21,319 bases of DNA from an uncultured Eubacteriales bacterium (GCA_900556935.1 USQL01000036.1:1-21319), one strand, 5' to 3'. Positions 1-7,709 are shown, numbered from the stretch's first letter. Program-made: numbers and translations. Notes: a model not told the origin generated them from the letters alone.

Positions 1-240
1 ATTCCCCCGCTGCGGCGGGGACCTTCTCCAGCAGGAGAAGGCTTTTTGGGCTTCCCTCCGGGGGCATACGTGCAACGGGGTGCTCTCTTTCGATAATTTT
101 CGGGCGGCTGGTAGCCGCCCCTACTTGGGTGTGCGGTTGGTTGGTACGAATTCGCCCGGGTTTTTTAATTCCGTCAGTCTGTACTGCCCTCATCCACCGC
201 TGAGGCGGTCCCCCTTCCCCGGAGGGGAAGCTTATGCCCG
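1..240. repeat. Composite intergenic hairpin repeat, left end
   Basis: This stretch has no credible gene and is built from short palindromes. CCTTCTCC-AGCA-GGAGAAGG lies at 22-41, followed on the plus strand by a T run. GGCGGCT-GGT-AGCCGCC lies within 103-124. A unit at about 163-228 contains GAATTCGCCCGGG, CCGTCAGTCTGTAC, CCGCTGAGGCGG and CTTCCCC-GGA-GGGGAAG. The first 48 or so bases match the reverse complement of the window's right end almost perfectly, and the 163-228 unit also recurs there. Related copies lie at 7739-8192 and 13069-13174. It is a dispersed non-coding family. Any role as terminator or transposable (MITE-like) element is inference. Confidence 0.8.
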
Positions 241-246
241 ATGTGG

Positions 247-498
247 TTAGTTCGGCTTCTGATATTCCAGTGCCCGGGTGCTGTCGCCCAGGCCCTTGGT
301 GGTGGGGTCGTTGACGATGCCGAGGATGGCCATCAGGCCGAAAAAGGCATTGACAAAGTCCAGAAGCCGCCCCTGCAGCGCCTGGATTTCCAGCTCCACC
401 CCCGCAAGGGCGGCGGCGCTCTGGACAACCAGAAGGGCGGCAGGCACCAGGGCCAGCCAGAAGTTCAGGTTTTTCATACGTACTTTCCAATTGATCAT
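247..498 (-). CDS. phiLC3-family phage holin
   Basis: This is an 83-residue protein that would form lesions in the cytoplasmic membrane so that a phage endolysin can reach the cell wall. The start MINWKVRMKNLNFW, a hydrophobic segment at about residues 11-32, a second at about 48-62 and the tail GIVNDPTTKGLGDS followed by YQKP are the recognisable layout of phiLC3-type holins, and the length is normal for them. A ribosome binding site reading GGAGGA lies about 8 bases before the ATG. The start overlaps the stop of the upstream gene as ATGA, so it is the last gene of the visible phage operon. The endolysin that normally follows is not seen: the gene runs straight into a repeat and the window ends. 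Confidence 0.9.
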   Translation of the reverse strand: MINWKVRMKNLNFWLALVPAALLVVQSAAALAGVELEIQALQGRLLDFVNAFFGLMAILGIVNDPTTKGLGDSTRALEYQKPN

Positions 499-755
499 AT
501 CTTTGTTCCTCCTCGTTCCAGGTCCTCCAAACGGTGATGGATGGACCGAATCTGTTCTTCTACCACCGGCATCCGCCGGGCGAAATTGTTGTGTTCCCGT
601 ACCTCCCTTGTCAGCTCCCGCAGCTGCTCATCCGTCACCGCCTGGGCGGTGCGCAGGGCGCTTTCCCGCCGCCGCTCGGAGAGCAGATTGCTGAGAATCA
701 CCCCAAAAAGGGACATTAGGCCCGTAATCAGGGAGGCCGCCACCGCTTCGCTCAT
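495..755 (-). CDS. Small phage membrane/coiled-coil protein
   Basis: This is an 86-residue protein of unknown function that sits between the tail fibre and holin genes. Residues 5-24 form one hydrophobic segment (AASLITGLMSLFGVILSNLL). It is followed by a charged helix rich in Glu and Arg, about residues 27-80, with heptad-like spacing. The ending VVEEQIRSIHHRLEDLE recalls many small phage proteins encoded next to holins. The plan is the reverse of XhlA-type proteins, which carry the membrane segment at the C-terminus. It overlaps its neighbours by 4 bases on both sides (ATGA), so it is translationally coupled within the lysis end of the operon. A lysis accessory role is inferred from position only. 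Confidence 0.7.
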   Translation of the reverse strand: MSEAVAASLITGLMSLFGVILSNLLSERRRESALRTAQAVTDEQLRELTREVREHNNFARRMPVVEEQIRSIHHRLEDLERGGTKI

Positions 756-2101
756 ACCTTCTCCTTTCCGGGCAGAAGCCTGAAAATCCGCAGGGGCACC
801 GCCCAGTCATCCCCTAAATCCGCTGACCCAAATGCCAGCGCGCCTGTCTTTTTTTCAACCGGTCTTGCCGCCGTCTTCCCGGCGCTGACCACTCGGAGGC
901 AGCCTTTGTCCCCCACAACCTCCCAGAAATGGTTTCCTCCGGGTTTTTCCGCCCCCTCGATGAGAAACAGTCCGCCCTCCGCCGGGATTTCCGCCGGAGA
1001 GAAGGCCGCCTCCGGCTCCGGATTCTCCCACAGAAGCTGTGGGCCCAGATACCGTCCCTCCGCCTGACCCAGGGGCAGGGCATCCCCGGCCTCCGCCGCG
1101 CCGCCAAGACCCGTCAGCCGATTTCCGCGCATTTCCACAGGCAGCCCCAGGGAAACGGTGCCCGTTCGGTCCCCCCGGCACCCGATTCCCAGGGCTTTCC
1201 CCGGAATGTCCATGTCCAGCAGCGGCTGGGGCTCGTAGGGAAACACCAGGCTTTCCAGCCCGTCCGATATCTCCAGCTCCAGCCCCGTCACCTTCGGGAT
1301 CACCAGGCGCTTATCCAGTCTTCCCTCCGCGCCCAGGTCCCAGGCCTTTGCGGTTCCGTCCCCGTCCTTCCCCCGCAGAGTGAAGGACGGGATTACATTG
1401 GGAAAGCTCGTCACGCTGCCGATGGCGTGGACCAGAAGCCAATCCCCGTTGGCCCCCACCGTTCCCCCTTCGTCGCAGGGCTCGGCGCTTAAAACCGCCC
1501 CCTGGGGCGACAGCCGGGCCGCGACCCGGACGGTGGTGGTCATTTCCAGGCACCTGCCCCGGCTGTCTGTGACCCGGGCCGTCACGGTCTGCGTCCCGAT
1601 TTTAGGCAGGTCAAAGCACACCTTTGTCCCCTGCCCGGTCAGCGCGCCGCAGGTAATCCGGCAATCCCGAATCTCCGCCCCGGCGCTTCCCCTGGCTTCC
1701 ACCTGCACCGCCGCCCGGGAGTAGCCCCGGAGGAAGCTGCCGCAGAGCTCTTTTGCCCCGGTTTCGTCCGTCACCGTCATGCTTCCCTGGGGAAGGACGG
1801 CTTGGGGAAGCCCCAGAAGCAGCCATTTGCTTCTGCTCTCCGCCACCCGGCCGCCCCGGAGCAGTTCCAGCGTCAGCTCCACGGGAATCCGCTGCAGCTC
1901 CGGATATTCCGCCGCCAGCTCCACCGGGGGCACCCAGGCACAGGTCTCCCGGGTGGTCTCCCGGACAATCACCCCCTGGGCGTTGCCGCAGCGATAGCGC
2001 AGGGTCAGCGGGCCGCCGACCCTGGGAAGCGACAGCGTCACCTCGCTTCCCAATTGGTCCCCCCGGGCCTCCAGGGGGCAGGTTAAGCTTGATAAAACCA
2101 T
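752..2101 (-). CDS. Putative phage tail fibre / receptor-binding protein
   Basis: This 449-residue protein is rich in beta-prone, Gly/Thr/Val sequence. Residues 1-200 look like repeated Ig-like or DUF859-like structural modules, with stretches such as TVTARVTDSRGR near 172-183. Residues 324-334 read MRGNRLTGLGG, followed at 339-352 by GDALPLGQAEGRYL. This resembles the hinge common in tail fibres (GNRITNLG followed by a short helix leading to a trimeric domain). The C-terminal 100 residues would then be the tip. It starts at an ATG preceded by GGAGAAAAC and overlaps the next gene by 4 bases. Position after the nozzle-like gene and before holin fits a host-recognition appendage. The fibre role is inferred from motif and order, and the family name is not certain. 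Confidence 0.6.
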   Translation of the reverse strand: MVLSSLTCPLEARGDQLGSEVTLSLPRVGGPLTLRYRCGNAQGVIVRETTRETCAWVPPVELAAEYPELQRIPVELTLELLRGGRVAESRSKWLLLGLPQAVLPQGSMTVTDETGAKELCGSFLRGYSRAAVQVEARGSAGAEIRDCRITCGALTGQGTKVCFDLPKIGTQTVTARVTDSRGRCLEMTTTVRVAARLSPQGAVLSAEPCDEGGTVGANGDWLLVHAIGSVTSFPNVIPSFTLRGKDGDGTAKAWDLGAEGRLDKRLVIPKVTGLELEISDGLESLVFPYEPQPLLDMDIPGKALGIGCRGDRTGTVSLGLPVEMRGNRLTGLGGAAEAGDALPLGQAEGRYLGPQLLWENPEPEAAFSPAEIPAEGGLFLIEGAEKPGGNHFWEVVGDKGCLRVVSAGKTAARPVEKKTGALAFGSADLGDDWAVPLRIFRLLPGKEKV

Positions 2102-2111
2102 GTTTTCTCCT

Positions 2112-2753
2112 TTACCAGCCGAATTTTCGAATCAGCTGCTCGTAAAACTGCTGCTGTGCCGCGTCGAATTCCTGCTGCCAGCGGCTGTCCGCCACCTGGT
2201 CCCGGTAGGCATCGTAATCCGTGCTCCGCTCCTGCTCGTACCGGCTCCACAGCCGCTGATTCTCCGCCTGCCAGGCGCTCAGGGCCTGCTTGTACTGGTT
2301 CTGGCTGCTGTTCTCCCGCTGCAAAAGCAGATTGTAATCTTCCCGGTCCCGCTGCCCCTGGTTGTCGTAGGCGGTTCTCGCCTTGTCGTAGAGCTGGGAG
2401 GCCTTGTCGGAAAGCGCATCCATCCGCTGCTGATAGGCCTGCTGGGCCGCCTGCTGGCCGTAGGAGCTGCCGTAGCCCCCGGTCATGGCCGCCGCCTGGC
2501 CCAGGGTATCCTGCATGGCAAGGCGGCCATTCTGAACCGCCTGGTCCTTGTACTGCCGGTACAGCGCGTCCCCGTTCAGATTGTAGGAGAAGGTCTCCCG
2601 GTTCAGGATTTTGTCCATGGCCGCGTCCAGCTGCTTCTGCCACTGGGAGGTATAGGCCCCGGGCTTCTGTCGGTCGCTCTCCACCGCCTCCTGCCGGGCC
2701 TGCTCCACCCGGTCCGTGGGCACATAGTCCCTTCTTTTCTTCTCTTCTTCCAT
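2112..2753 (-). CDS. Gln-rich virion protein, possible ejection protein
   Basis: This 213-residue hydrophilic protein is very rich in Gln, Ala, Tyr, Asp and Arg and is predicted to be almost wholly helical. A central Gly/Ser patch (TGGYGSSYGQQAAQQAYQQ, about residues 90-108) splits an N-terminal helical part from a long C-terminal coiled-coil region full of YxxQ and RDQxD patterns. It has no signal peptide, membrane segment or enzyme motif. The Gly/Tyr patch resembles a motif I associate with unannotated proteins in head-tail clusters of gut Firmicutes phages. Its place between tail genes suggests an internal virion protein such as an ejection protein, but this is inference. The start has a strong AAGGAGGAAGG Shine-Dalgarno. 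Confidence 0.6.
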   Translation of the reverse strand: MEEEKKRRDYVPTDRVEQARQEAVESDRQKPGAYTSQWQKQLDAAMDKILNRETFSYNLNGDALYRQYKDQAVQNGRLAMQDTLGQAAAMTGGYGSSYGQQAAQQAYQQRMDALSDKASQLYDKARTAYDNQGQRDREDYNLLLQRENSSQNQYKQALSAWQAENQRLWSRYEQERSTDYDAYRDQVADSRWQQEFDAAQQQFYEQLIRKFGW

Positions 2754-2762
2754 CCTTCCTCC

Positions 2763-3245
2763 TTATTCTGTGCGCCAGTGTCCCTCCGGCGTTTTCCGGA
2801 AGGGGGTCTCCGGGCAGGCAAAGGGGGTAAAGCACACCCGCTCCCCCGTCTGCTCCTGATACCCCGGGACCTCTCCTCTGCGGAAGGCCAGGTCCGTCTC
2901 CCGGCGCTCTTCCCCGGGCCTGTCCTCCAAAGCCGCCAGAGCGCACAGGGCCCGCGCCCATTGGGCCTCCCCCCGGCGTCTGTCCGCTTCCCAGCTGTCC
3001 GCGCCGATGTATTTGCCCTCCAGGCGTTTCCCAGCCATAGCCGCAAGCCTTTCTACCAGCTCTGCCGAGCCCAGCACTGCCGCGCCCAGGTCCTCCTTTT
3101 CCATGGTTGGTACCTCCTCCGTGTGGGAAAAGGCGTATTGCAGCTGCTCCGAGAGCTGATAAAGATAGTTCCGGACCGCCCGCAGCTGCTCCTCCGGGGT
3201 GCCCTCCGGGAGATTGGGCAGCCGGAACCACTCCGCCCCAATCAT
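2763..3245 (-). CDS. Phage structural-cluster protein of unknown function
   Basis: This 160-residue protein is not recognised. Residues 8-45 (starting LPNLPEGTPEEQLRAV) form a Pro-turn followed by a helix that ends in LSEQLQYAFSH, a layout seen in small phage tail proteins that precede fibres. Residues 46-115 are helical and acidic. The tail is Pro/Arg rich (ETPFRKTPEGHW). It begins at ATG within an ATGA overlap with the stop of the upstream nozzle-like gene, so it is translated from the same message. The length and lack of hydrophobic stretches fit a minor virion component. A tail-assembly role rests only on gene order. Confidence 0.6.
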   Translation of the reverse strand: MIGAEWFRLPNLPEGTPEEQLRAVRNYLYQLSEQLQYAFSHTEEVPTMEKEDLGAAVLGSAELVERLAAMAGKRLEGKYIGADSWEADRRRGEAQWARALCALAALEDRPGEERRETDLAFRRGEVPGYQEQTGERVCFTPFACPETPFRKTPEGHWRTE

Positions 3246-4948
3246 AGGCCGCTCCTTCCCTGGCGATACACCCTTGTGATGGAGTACAGCCGCATGTCCC
3301 CCCGCCCTTCCAGCCGCAGCTCCAGATGCGCGCAGGGCTTGGGCCGCACCGGCAGGGAAAAACGCCGATCCGTCCCCGTCATGGTGCCCACAACCTCCCA
3401 GGGTCCGGTGTCATCGTAGCGCACCGACACCTGGGCCTGGGCCCGTCTGGAGAGCATCATCTGCAATTCAATCCCGGTGAGAATCTGGCTTTTCCCATCC
3501 CAGCCGGAAATCCGCCCGGTTTTGGCGGACCAGGCCACCTGTTCCTCGCTGTCCCGGCCCCGGAGGGTCACAAGCTGCCCCGCCCCGTCCAGGCCATAGA
3601 GCTTTCCCTGGCAGAACCGCAGCTGCACCGCGCCAACCCCCGCCTCCCGGTGCCACTGGCCCAGGGCGGTGTCCAGCACATAGAGGGCATCCCCCGTCTC
3701 CTCCCGGAGGCTCAGGAAGTACCGCCCGCCGAACCCGGCCCCCGCGCCGCCGCCAAACGGCCCATCTCCCAGGGCCTTGCCCACCTCCGTGGGCAAGGAG
3801 CCGTCGTAGGCGCAGATGCCCATGGGGGACCTGTAGAACAGGGTCTCCCCCACAATGGCCAGGCTCTCGCTGCTGCCCCGCTGGACCCCCCGGCACACCG
3901 TGCTCTGGACCCGGAAGGCCGCGGGGTAGCTTCCGTAAATCTTGTAGAGGCAGTCCTCCTTGAAAAAGATGGGGCTTCCCAGATAGGTAACCGCCCCGGT
4001 AAAGGGGCCCTGGCTGCCCACGCCCACGGTATAGCTGTCCGTGGACAGGCCCATAAAGCAGCGAAAGTTCCGAAAATCCCCCAGCTTGGAGGCGTAGATT
4101 TCGTTGACCATCTTCCCGTCGGGGCCCGGGCCGAACCGGCAGCCCCAGAGCCGGTTGCCGCATTCCGTCACATAGTCCATGTCCGGAACGCTCCGCAGAA
4201 CCTCTACCCCCTGCTCCAGAACCCGCTGTCCCTCCAGCACCCCGGAGACCACCAGCAGATCCCGTTCCGCCGCCCAGATCACGTTGGCACCGTCCAAGTT
4301 CTCCGTCCCTGTGAGGGTCACGCCGTCATACTTTTGAAAATCCGCCCCGATTCCCGGAGCCGACAGCCGGACGTAGGCGGTCTGCACCGTCACCCAGAGG
4401 GACGCGCCGGCGGACCACTCTTTCAGAAGATTGGGGCTTGCGGAGGTATCCAGCCACAGGGCCCGGTTGGCAGGCTGCAGCGGCTCGGTGCTCTGTACAA
4501 AGTCCGGAATCCGGTCCGCCCCCTCCAAATCGCAGGGGGTCAGCGTCACCGGTGTCCCCCTGGGGTAGCAGGCCTCCATGGAGCCATAGTCCCGAGGGTC
4601 TGCGGTGCTGGCGTATTTTTTGTCCGGGAACACCAGCACGTAGGCCCCCATATTCACCAGGGTCTTGGGCCCCTCCTCCGTAAGGCCCAGCTTCACACGC
4701 CACTGGGGCAGCACCAGGTCCTGCCCCTGGGTATAGTAGAGGCCCTCCCCCGCCCCCAGGGCCGTCACCTGTCGCTCCTGCCCCAGGCTTCTCCCGGGCC
4801 GGGGTCCCAGGGCGGGGTAGAAATCCGCGCAGAGGTTTTCCATCTGGGCAAACTCCCCGTCCCCGATGCGGGCCCCCCGGTTGAGCCCGCCGAAGGCATC
4901 CACTGTCTGGCGGCGGGTCCAAACCCTCTTCAGCATGGGCATTTCCAT
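3242..4948 (-). CDS. Putative tail nozzle / DNA-stabilisation protein
   Basis: This 568-residue protein is mainly beta-strand. The opening (VDAFGGLNRGARIGDGEF, then MENLCADFYPALGPRPGR) matches the N-terminus I associate with virion proteins of podovirus-like clusters, in a position comparable to P22 gp10. Repeated blade-like segments such as AVTYLGSPIFFKEDCLYKIY and GETLFYRSPMGICAYDG suggest a beta-propeller. Such proteins close the tail tube under the portal and adaptor. An ATG two codons upstream, at 4954, sits only a base or so after AGGAGGA, too close to be used. The ATG at 4948 has normal 7-base spacing, so I chose it. It lies directly downstream of the adaptor candidate, as expected for a connector stack. 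The assignment is by pattern and context. Confidence 0.6.
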   Translation of the reverse strand: MEMPMLKRVWTRRQTVDAFGGLNRGARIGDGEFAQMENLCADFYPALGPRPGRSLGQERQVTALGAGEGLYYTQGQDLVLPQWRVKLGLTEEGPKTLVNMGAYVLVFPDKKYASTADPRDYGSMEACYPRGTPVTLTPCDLEGADRIPDFVQSTEPLQPANRALWLDTSASPNLLKEWSAGASLWVTVQTAYVRLSAPGIGADFQKYDGVTLTGTENLDGANVIWAAERDLLVVSGVLEGQRVLEQGVEVLRSVPDMDYVTECGNRLWGCRFGPGPDGKMVNEIYASKLGDFRNFRCFMGLSTDSYTVGVGSQGPFTGAVTYLGSPIFFKEDCLYKIYGSYPAAFRVQSTVCRGVQRGSSESLAIVGETLFYRSPMGICAYDGSLPTEVGKALGDGPFGGGAGAGFGGRYFLSLREETGDALYVLDTALGQWHREAGVGAVQLRFCQGKLYGLDGAGQLVTLRGRDSEEQVAWSAKTGRISGWDGKSQILTGIELQMMLSRRAQAQVSVRYDDTGPWEVVGTMTGTDRRFSLPVRPKPCAHLELRLEGRGDMRLYSITRVYRQGRSGL

Positions 4949-4963
4949 GCGCATTCCTCCTTT

Positions 4964-5329
4964 TTACAGATACCGAAGGCTCTTCCCCGGCTGGGGGATG
5001 GTCCGGCAGCACCAGGCAAAGAATTCCTTCCACAGGGCGTTGAACCGGCTCATGGCGTTGTTATACAGGGAAAACTCCCGGTCCGCGTAGTGGATAGAGC
5101 CCTCCAGCCACAAAAAATACAGTCCTCCAAAGGCCTGGGGCAGCACCAGCTTTTTCTCCGGCCAGTCCTCCGGCCGGAAGCCTTGGAAGGGGCCCGTCAC
5201 CGCGTGAAAGGCCTCCAGCGCCCCCCAGACCATGCCCTCCGCCTCCTCCAGCCAACGGAGCTTCTCCTCCCGGCTGTAGAGATTGGGCACTCTTCGGTCC
5301 GTGCTCTCGATTACCTCCCCCAGCGTCAT
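4964..5329 (-). CDS. Putative head-tail adaptor protein
   Basis: This 121-residue, mostly helical protein opens with MTLGEVIESTDRRVPNLYS and a helix KLRWLEEAEGMVWGALEAF. A second helical half reads YFLWLEGSIHYADREFSLY followed by NNAMSRFNALWKEFF. This all-helical layout, small size and place between the capsid genes and the nozzle-like gene fit a gp4/gp6-type adaptor, which forms a ring below the portal. It starts one base after the stop of the 73-residue gene (stop 5330, start 5329), so it is coupled to it. There is no catalytic motif. Confidence is high that it is a real phage gene and moderate for the adaptor role. Confidence 0.6.
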   Translation of the reverse strand: MTLGEVIESTDRRVPNLYSREEKLRWLEEAEGMVWGALEAFHAVTGPFQGFRPEDWPEKKLVLPQAFGGLYFLWLEGSIHYADREFSLYNNAMSRFNALWKEFFAWCCRTIPQPGKSLRYL

Positions 5330-5551
5330 TTATCGGCCCTCCAGCGTCTGCAGGGGCTGGGCCGCCTGGGCCTCAAAGGCCATGGCCTTGGCCAGGCTCT
5401 TTTCCCGGCGGGAGAGCACCTTGGCCACATTCCTGGGCACCTCCACCGCCTCGCCCCGCTTGATCAGCCACGTCTTCCCGTTGATGCCCACAAACACATC
5501 CTCCCGCTGCTCCCGGGTCAGGGGCATTCGAATGGTTACCTTTTCTTCCAT
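5330..5551 (-). CDS. Small conserved capsid-cluster protein
   Basis: This is a 73-residue protein. Its core, VTIRMPLTREQREDVFVGIN followed by GKTWLIKRGEAVEVPRNVAK, is a pattern I recognise from small genes placed right after the major capsid gene in many Firmicutes prophages, usually left unnamed. A beta-rich first half with VNGRTWxIxRG-like spacing precedes a short helical tail (about 45-70). The open frame continues far upstream, but that part is the shadow of the capsid gene. The ATG at 5551 has AAAGGAGA about 9 bases before it and lies 17 bases after the capsid stop. Head decoration or completion is a possible role, with no direct evidence. Confidence 0.7.
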   Translation of the reverse strand: MEEKVTIRMPLTREQREDVFVGINGKTWLIKRGEAVEVPRNVAKVLSRREKSLAKAMAFEAQAAQPLQTLEGR

Positions 5552-5568
5552 ATTACGTATCTCCTTTC

Positions 5569-6588
5569 TTAGTTCGCCTCCGCCGTGGGGCTGAAGGCGG
5601 AGCAGCACTCCACCCGGACCATGTAGGGCTCCATCAGGATTTCCGCCGTCTGCAGTGCCTTCCAGCCCACGGTGCTGCGCTGGTCCAGGGGGTCGGCGGT
5701 ACCGGCGGAGCCCAGCTGCTTGATGATGGTCTGCAGGCCGCCGCCGGTGACCTCGGTAACACCGTAGGCACCCTCCGCCAGGAACAGGCACCCAAAGACC
5801 GCCAGGCCGGCCGGGCAGTCATTCTCCGTGCCCTTGTACACCGCCGCCTCGGAGGTCTCCACAAAGCGGACACCGGCAATCCGGCCAATCTCCCCCTGGT
5901 ACATGTTCTCAGGGGTGGCGTACTTGTGCATCTCCTCCCAGCGGGGGTCGGACATGATGTCATAGGCCACATAGGGGTGGAGAATGCACACATAGTCCCC
6001 GGCAATCTTGGGAGCGTTGGCCGCCTTCAGCATGGCTGCCACCTTCTTGACCACGTCCACAGTCAGGGTGCAGGTCTTGTCCAGACCGGACCGGTCCGTC
6101 ACCGGGGTCTGCTTTCCGGCGGCATCCACCTTGGGGCAGTAGTACACATTGGTGCCGGACTGCAATACATTCCGGGTGATGGTATCCAGGGTCAGGCCCG
6201 CCTGGCGGCCCACGGCCTTGGTTGCCTCCAATACGTTATTGTCGATGGCCGTCAGGTCCAGCACATCGGACAGGCACACAAAGTCGCCGTACTGGTTGAC
6301 CTCCGCCTCCACGGCGGTGGCGCTGAGCTTCCGGCCCTCGGGGGTCACACCCTCGGTCAGAGGCACCAGGGCCTTGGGGAGGCTGGCATACCGGCGGAAC
6401 TGAATCCGCTTGCCCCCGTTTTTGGGGATGGGCCGCTTCTGGCCGAACTGGCCGTGAATCAGGTTGGGGCCCGCCTCCTCCACCAGTGCCCTGTCGTAAA
6501 AGGTCTTGTTTTCCGCGGACAGGCCGCCGTCGGTGGTGACGTTCACCTGCATATTGTCCGCGAACAGCTGCAAAGATTTGATTTCCAT
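5569..6588 (-). CDS. N4-gp56-type major capsid protein
   Basis: This 339-residue protein would form the icosahedral shell. The sequence around LIHGQFGQKRPIPKNGGKRI, the segment YGDFVCLSDVLDLTAIDNNV, the segment CILHPYVAYDIMSDPRWEEM and the late GVRFVETSEA are typical of the N4-gp56 capsid family (HK97 fold). The length is normal for it. The frame extends 11 codons upstream, but the ATG at 6588 has GGAGAACA in good position and gives the start MEIKSLQLFADN. That SLQLFA motif resembles the Prp cleavage site of ribosomal protein L27 and is shared with the scaffold encoded just upstream, so the first nine residues may be removed in maturation. It follows scaffold and precedes the small 73-residue gene. 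Confidence 0.88.
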   Translation of the reverse strand: MEIKSLQLFADNMQVNVTTDGGLSAENKTFYDRALVEEAGPNLIHGQFGQKRPIPKNGGKRIQFRRYASLPKALVPLTEGVTPEGRKLSATAVEAEVNQYGDFVCLSDVLDLTAIDNNVLEATKAVGRQAGLTLDTITRNVLQSGTNVYYCPKVDAAGKQTPVTDRSGLDKTCTLTVDVVKKVAAMLKAANAPKIAGDYVCILHPYVAYDIMSDPRWEEMHKYATPENMYQGEIGRIAGVRFVETSEAAVYKGTENDCPAGLAVFGCLFLAEGAYGVTEVTGGGLQTIIKQLGSAGTADPLDQRSTVGWKALQTAEILMEPYMVRVECCSAFSPTAEAN

Positions 6589-6613
6589 AGATGTTCTCCT
6601 TTCCATTTTCCCA

Positions 6614-7366
6614 TTATCCAAAGCTTACTTTCTCCCCGCGCTCCACACGCCTGCACAGCGCGGCGATCTCCTCCCGGGACATTTGGGACACCCGGTTTCC
6701 CAGCCGCACCGCCCCGGAGCCGGAAACCCCGTTCTCCGTAGGCCGCAGCCCCTCTGTGCGCATTTTCTCGGCCAGCTGCTTTTCCACCCGCTGGGCGGCG
6801 TACGCCATGGCGGCGGGAATGATCTGGTCCTTGTGCAGAACCTCATAGGCCGTCCGCATATCCACACGGGCACGAAGCAGCTGCCGGAATTTGGGATCGG
6901 CCATCTCCCGCTCCAGAGCAAATTCCGGATAGGTTTCCCGGATGCTCTGGGCCCTTTCCTGCCAATCCGCCACCATCCGGGATGCCCCCGCCTGGATTTC
7001 CTCACTCTGCCGCTGCTGCCCGGCAGGGTCCGTCTTCTCCGGCAAGCGCTCCCGAAGGGCCTTTTCCAGCGCCTCAAAGTCCTCGCCTTCCACGCCCAGG
7101 GTTTTTCGCATATACTCCAGCACCGGCTGGGCCGCGGCGTATTTCTCCGCCGTTTCCCGACTGTTTTTCAGCCGCTGCTGCAAAATGCTCTTCACGCGGG
7201 CATCGTAGGCCTGTTTATAGGGGCCCTTGATTAATTTCTCGAAGTCCTCTGGCCCCCCGGAAGGTTCTTCGGATTGAGGCTGGGCGACGGCCTCCGTTAC
7301 GCCCGACTCCGAACCGCCATCTTCCGCGAAAAGCTGCAGGCTTCGGGAGTTGACAAAATGCTCCAT
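6614..7366 (-). CDS. Phage head scaffolding protein
   Basis: This 250-residue, highly charged, mostly helical protein lies directly upstream of the major capsid gene, the usual place for scaffold. The block DFEKLIKGPYKQAYDARVKS (about 40-59), followed by QQRLKN, is a pattern typical of Clostridia phage scaffolds. A C-terminal basic helix (about 205-247, ending REEIAALCRRVERGEK) fits the capsid-binding end. The frame runs on upstream, but the ATG at 7366, one base after the protease stop, gives MEHFVNSRSLQLFAEDGG and is coupled to the protease gene. The N-terminal SLQLFA motif is the same as in the capsid protein and resembles the site cut by Prp proteases. Ser/Glu/Gly-rich residues 14-38 look like a flexible linker. 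Confidence 0.82.
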   Translation of the reverse strand: MEHFVNSRSLQLFAEDGGSESGVTEAVAQPQSEEPSGGPEDFEKLIKGPYKQAYDARVKSILQQRLKNSRETAEKYAAAQPVLEYMRKTLGVEGEDFEALEKALRERLPEKTDPAGQQRQSEEIQAGASRMVADWQERAQSIRETYPEFALEREMADPKFRQLLRARVDMRTAYEVLHKDQIIPAAMAYAAQRVEKQLAEKMRTEGLRPTENGVSGSGAVRLGNRVSQMSREEIAALCRRVERGEKVSFG

Positions 7367-7367
7367 C

Positions 7368-7709
7368 TCACACCTCCATGGGCATGAGGCTGACCGCGCT
7401 GGGGTAGTTCCGCTCCAGCACATAGGCCCCGGCCTGGGCCACCCAGAAGGCCATCAGCGTCTCCGCCGCGGCACTGGGCTTGGGGTAGGCCACGATATTG
7501 GCGTAGCCGTCTACAATCTGCATTTTGGGCTTGCCCAGGAACCGGTCCTGTTCATATAGAAACTGCACCGCCTGGGCCAGAGTATACACCACCATGGTTG
7601 CCGCCGCGCACACCAGGTCCTCGCCCTTGGGTGCCGTCAAGGCGTGCCCCTGCATCTCCATCCGCACGGACCCATCCGCGCTGTTCCGATAAAAGCTGGT
7701 ATGAATCAT
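7368..7709 (-). CDS. prp: Prp-family cysteine protease, phage-encoded
   Basis: This 113-residue protein is like Prp, the protease that trims the N-terminal extension of ribosomal protein L27 in Firmicutes. The signature GHA (21-23) followed by GEDLVCAAATM (29-39) places His22 and Cys34, the same numbers as the catalytic pair I know for staphylococcal Prp. The length is also that of the family. It lies immediately before the scaffold and capsid genes, both of which begin with an L27-like SLQLFA motif, so a capsid-maturation protease is the natural reading. AAGGAGGAAATACA precedes the ATG, and the stop is one base from the scaffold start. Upstream it is cut off from the portal gene by a long palindromic repeat. 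Cellular Prp genes sit between rplU and rpmA, unlike this one. Confidence 0.85.
   Translation of the reverse strand: MIHTSFYRNSADGSVRMEMQGHALTAPKGEDLVCAAATMVVYTLAQAVQFLYEQDRFLGKPKMQIVDGYANIVAYPKPSAAAETLMAFWVAQAGAYVLERNYPSAVSLMPMEV

Noticed and set aside
1..240. CRISPR array or attachment site in the terminal repeats
   Set aside because: The repeats are unequal palindromic units without regular spacers. Their multiple scattered copies do not behave like a prophage attachment pair.
752..2753. Diversity-generating retroelement acting on the fibre gene
   Set aside because: No reverse transcriptase and no template/variable repeat pair were seen in the window.
2083..3231. 382-codon minus-strand frame
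   Set aside because: It overlaps two phage genes with good ribosome binding sites in another frame, and its Gly/Ala/Pro-rich sequence has no protein-like pattern.
3326..5572. 748-codon open frame on the plus strand
   Set aside because: It lies antisense to the nozzle-like, adaptor and small capsid-cluster genes. It is Pro/His/Gly/Leu rich, has no domain, and is explained by high GC and the codon bias of the real genes.
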